Below are positions 6,727 to 9,447 of a stretch of 9,447 nucleotides of DNA, piece by piece (positions within the stretch are counted from its first letter, which is position 1; the number at the start of each line of letters is the position of its first letter). This DNA is from an uncultured Saprospiraceae bacterium (GTDB lineage: Bacteria; Bacteroidota; Bacteroidia; Chitinophagales; Saprospiraceae): NCBI GenBank assembly GCA_937942465.1, contig CALDEO010000129.1, positions 1 through 9,447 of the forward strand, in the 5' to 3' direction. The notes under the pieces are model-generated. The model did not search any database. It saw nothing but the letters and a program-made list of their open reading frames with translations, and was not told where the DNA came from. The position numbers and the translations under genes are program-made.

Positions 6727-9447
6727 TTAGTCAATCACTATCATTTTCTTGCTAGCTATATGAGTTCTAGTTTCTAGTTGATAATAGAGTATGCCCTTTT
6801 GCTTAATCGATTCTGTTTGAATAGTAATTTCATTATATCCTTTGGCATAAGATCCTGCCTGAGTATATACTGCTCTACCAGTCGTATCGAATATTCTTAA
6901 TGTTACATCTTCGTCTTGCAACATTTCGAATCCTATAATTGTACTTTGATCGAATGGATTTGGCACATTTTGGTAAAGTGTAAATTCATCTAATGAAGTA
7001 CTTGATGCTCCTATTACTAGATTCAGGTTATGGATGTTGTATCCGTTGTCTGTATCTGTATACAATTCACTATTCACTACATCACTACTTAATACTGCGA
7101 TTGTATTCTGATCACTAAGTGATCCTGCAGTCAATGCTTTGAATGTTGCTGTCAATACTACATCACCTTTTTTGATTGATTCGGCTGTAGCCTCACTCCA
7201 ACTTATTAGTAATTTATCATTACCAAATGCATTGTCTTGATATGCGATATTTGATTCTGTGATTGTTAGAATATTAGATTCAACACCTAGTAATTCTAAT
7301 TTATCATCATTAAGGTCTAGTGATACTTGGAAACCAGGAGTCATCAAGTCTTGCGATACTTTGAAGTCAACCACTACAGTCTCTCTATCTGTGAATACTT
7401 GATCCTCCGCTTTCAATGTTACTGAATAATCGTTTCTGTTTTCTGACGATACTGTTTGCGCATTCAACGTAAGTGAACCGTTAACATCACCTACTTTGAC
7501 AGCGATAAAGTCATTATCAGCCATGTCTACATCAACATCAAGCAATTCTTTATTTTCGTTGAATGGGAATGGCTCAGATACATCATCAAAAACTTGATTT
7601 GCATCTACAAATCTGTATGACTTGTTATTAGGTAACTCATCATAGATACCTAAGATTAACTTTCTTAATTGGATTAAATCAATAGCTGAGATACTCTCAG
7701 ATGAGTTAATATCTGCTGCTAACATCTTGTAAGGTGAGTCTAATGCCTTGATACCCAAGATATGCTTCTGCATGATCACTAAATCAAGTGTTGATACACC
7801 ATTCATATATTCAGTATCCTTAGTAGGCTCTAACATAAAGTCACCGTACATATTAAGGTCTTCGAATGCATACTCACCTGTAAGTGATGTCATTTGATAT
7901 TGAGGAGATTGTATGTTTTCATCCATCAACATCATGCTTACATCTGTAACCATTTTGTCATCTTCAGTAAATACGGCTCCTGCTACAGCTACTCTCATAC
8001 TCGGTGTCACTACATCTGTACATATATCATGATTATCTTGTAGGATAAATCTTGAAGTACAGAAGTCTTGATTACCAGCTAGATCAGTAAACCAGATATC
8101 AACTTCGAATGTGTCAATGATACCATTAGCAATATCTCCACATGTGAATGTTTTTGAAATATCATTTACATTAGATGAGAATGATATTCTTACATCTTCA
8201 GGATTATCACAGTTGTCACTAGCTCCATTGTTGAAGTCACTAGCCCAAATCTTTACATTTTCGTCTACTGGATTCAATACTGATACAATCGCATCTAGAC
8301 AGTATGGTGTTGGTGCTTTAGTATCTTCTAATGTGAATACAGAACAACAATCATCTGTATTACCACAGTCATCAGATACTGTCCAACATATTTTGTGAGT
8401 ACCAAAGTTTAAATTTCTAGAAGTTGAATTAGTAACTCCAGTGTATTGGATTGATCCATCGTTACCTTCATCGATCGTGTAGCTCCAAGATAATGTCTCA
8501 GGCATCATACAATCATCCGTACCTTCTGCAGTTAATGTTACATTAGAACTACATGTACTCGAACTATTAATAACAACATCGCTACTAGAACATCCTTTCG
8601 TGATAACAGGTACTGTATTATTTAAGATTTTGATCACTTGAGTATAACTCCACTGACCAACACCTGGTGTGAATGGGTTGTATTGACACCAGTCAACAAC
8701 AGTCCATGTTCTTAATACTTTATAACAAGCTCCATCAACATATTGGAAAACAACATCTTCATATGTTATTGCAATACTAGAGCAGTTTTTATTTGTAGTT
8801 GTAGGGTATCCATATTGCGCATCTAAGTTATCTGCATCAATATTAGAGCTTACACATCCATCAATCGATAAATCTAATGGCCACACTACATCATCTGTAG
8901 GATCTAGAGGATTATTAACATTAACTGTGAATGGTTCTAAATTACTTACTGTAATAGTCTGAGTACAAGAAGAAGTGTTACCAGCAGCATCTGTTGCAGT
9001 AAATACTCTTGTAACAGATCCTTTAGTACATCCATCAATCAACTGAGAGCTAGTCTCTGTGATCGTTGCATTACATATATCCGTTGCTGTTGCTGTCCCA
9101 TATAGACTTAAATCAGTCAATGAAGCGCTACAGTCAATAGTCATATCAGCTGGACATGAAATAATAGGTGCAACATTATCTTGTATTTCTACCTCAACCA
9201 TACAACTGTTACTATTACCAGCCATATCATATACTGTAAGTTGTACCATCTGAGTAGTACCTACATCACGACAACAGAATTTAAGTAATTCACCTCCTGC
9301 TGGTTGAGGACAACCATTGGTAGTCATTCTACTTATTCTTATATAATCAACTCCACAGTTATCCCAACTTCCGTCATCAAAAGTCTCAATACCTGCATAA
9401 GCGATACCTTCATCATTTAATGCAACAAAAGTGTATAGATCACATAC
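6727..9447 (-). CDS. Partial T9SS cargo protein B, paralogue of protein A (N-terminus outside window)
   Basis: The frame is open from the last base of the window to the stop at 6727-6729, giving 906 visible residues. The ATG at 9327 is internal: the 40 codons before it encode protein matching protein A, including FDDGSWDNCG against its LDDGSWDNCG. Visible modules, numbered from the right edge, match A in order: KPTPxC-type (1-88), HYR2 (89-167), RTW-DWC (about 175-275), GTHKICWTVSD (276-375), a second KAPTPxC (376-471), CnaB-like (about 485-540), dockerin-like EF-hands (541-602; best loop D579-D590), cohesin-like (about 672-812) and a T9SS sorting domain (about 822-906: NVPNPF, IFDTTGR, KMIVID). 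All 27 visible cysteines lie before residue 477. By comparison with A, about 440 residues including the signal peptide are missing. The stop is 102 bp before the start of A, same strand, so an operon is possible. A surface or matrix role is inferred; no enzyme motif is seen. Confidence 0.92.
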   Translation of the reverse strand, partial: VCDLYTFVALNDEGIAYAGIETFDDGSWDNCGVDYIRISRMTTNGCPQPAGGELLKFCCRDVGTTQMVQLTVYDMAGNSNSCMVEVEIQDNVAPIISCPADMTIDCSASLTDLSLYGTATATDICNATITETSSQLIDGCTKGSVTRVFTATDAAGNTSSCTQTITVSNLEPFTVNVNNPLDPTDDVVWPLDLSIDGCVSSNIDADNLDAQYGYPTTTNKNCSSIAITYEDVVFQYVDGACYKVLRTWTVVDWCQYNPFTPGVGQWSYTQVIKILNNTVPVITKGCSSSDVVINSSSTCSSNVTLTAEGTDDCMMPETLSWSYTIDEGNDGSIQYTGVTNSTSRNLNFGTHKICWTVSDDCGNTDDCCSVFTLEDTKAPTPYCLDAIVSVLNPVDENVKIWASDFNNGASDNCDNPEDVRISFSSNVNDISKTFTCGDIANGIIDTFEVDIWFTDLAGNQDFCTSRFILQDNHDICTDVVTPSMRVAVAGAVFTEDDKMVTDVSMMLMDENIQSPQYQMTSLTGEYAFEDLNMYGDFMLEPTKDTEYMNGVSTLDLVIMQKHILGIKALDSPYKMLAADINSSESISAIDLIQLRKLILGIYDELPNNKSYRFVDANQVFDDVSEPFPFNENKELLDVDVDMADNDFIAVKVGDVNGSLTLNAQTVSSENRNDYSVTLKAEDQVFTDRETVVVDFKVSQDLMTPGFQVSLDLNDDKLELLGVESNILTITESNIAYQDNAFGNDKLLISWSEATAESIKKGDVVLTATFKALTAGSLSDQNTIAVLSSDVVNSELYTDTDNGYNIHNLNLVIGASSTSLDEFTLYQNVPNPFDQSTIIGFEMLQDEDVTLRIFDTTGRAVYTQAGSYAKGYNEITIQTESIKQKGILYYQLETRTHIASKKMIVID

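Larger units (their letters stand above)
2668..9447 (-). repeat. Tandem gene duplication (paralogous copies 2668-5298 and 6727-9447)
   Basis: The last 876 codons of protein A align over their whole length with all 906 visible codons of protein B, in the same module order and orientation. Short stretches are identical at the DNA level: 24 bases at 4116-4139 and 8229-8252 (encoding IWASDFN) and 17 bases at 5204-5220 and 9353-9369 (encoding SWDNCG). Most of the rest has diverged. This is a tandem duplication of whole genes, not a mobile-element repeat: no terminal inverted repeats or transposase are present. Confidence 0.85.

Noticed and set aside
8111..9253. Plus-strand reading frames antisense to protein B
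   Set aside because: They are shadows of the B coding frame, as with A, and have no independent support.
6727..9327. A complete 866-residue gene starting at the ATG at 9327
   Set aside because: The frame continues open to the right edge and the upstream 40 codons are clearly homologous to protein A. The ATG is internal and no signal peptide follows it.
2668..9447. A cellulosome scaffold or enzyme complex, because of the dockerin- and cohesin-like domains
   Set aside because: No glycoside hydrolase, carbohydrate-binding or other catalytic module is visible in either protein. In Bacteroidota these domains often occur in non-cellulosomal T9SS proteins.

Overview
The window looks like a chromosomal segment of a Bacteroidota bacterium, most plausibly in or near the Saprospiraceae. 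Three things suggest this: two very large secreted proteins end in type IX secretion (T9SS) sorting domains; they share the HYR-like / dockerin / cohesin-like architecture common in that group; and the DNA is AT-rich with start codons that lack Shine-Dalgarno sequences. The placement is inference, since no rRNA or marker gene is present.

Layout from left to right. (i) Positions 1-542, minus strand: the 5' part of a gene for a secreted or outer-membrane, barrel-like protein, cut by the left edge. (ii) 597-1781, plus strand: a complete PLP-dependent Cys/Met-metabolism enzyme, divergent from (i) across 54 bp. (iii) 1888-2400, minus strand: a YfcE-type metallophosphoesterase, convergent with (ii). 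(iv) 2454-2484: a perfect intrinsic terminator on the minus strand. (v) 2668-6624, minus strand: a 1318-residue T9SS cargo protein with a signal peptide. (vi) 6727-9447, minus strand: a close paralogue of (v), cut by the right edge. Its frame is open to the last base, so the ATG at 9327 is internal and not the start. There are no RNA genes, insertion sequences or CRISPR arrays, and no gene-free stretch exceeds 300 bases.

The point of interest is the tandem pair (v)/(vi). Both carry cysteine-rich Ig/HYR-like modules in the same order, then a short CnaB-like domain, a dockerin-like EF-hand pair, a cohesin-like beta domain and a T9SS sorting domain. Protein A has 46 cysteines, all before residue 909. 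The paralogue keeps all 25 corresponding cysteines in the shared region and adds two that may pair. No enzymatic domain is visible, so a structural, adhesive or matrix role at the cell surface is inferred. The three smaller genes have no evident functional link to the pair.
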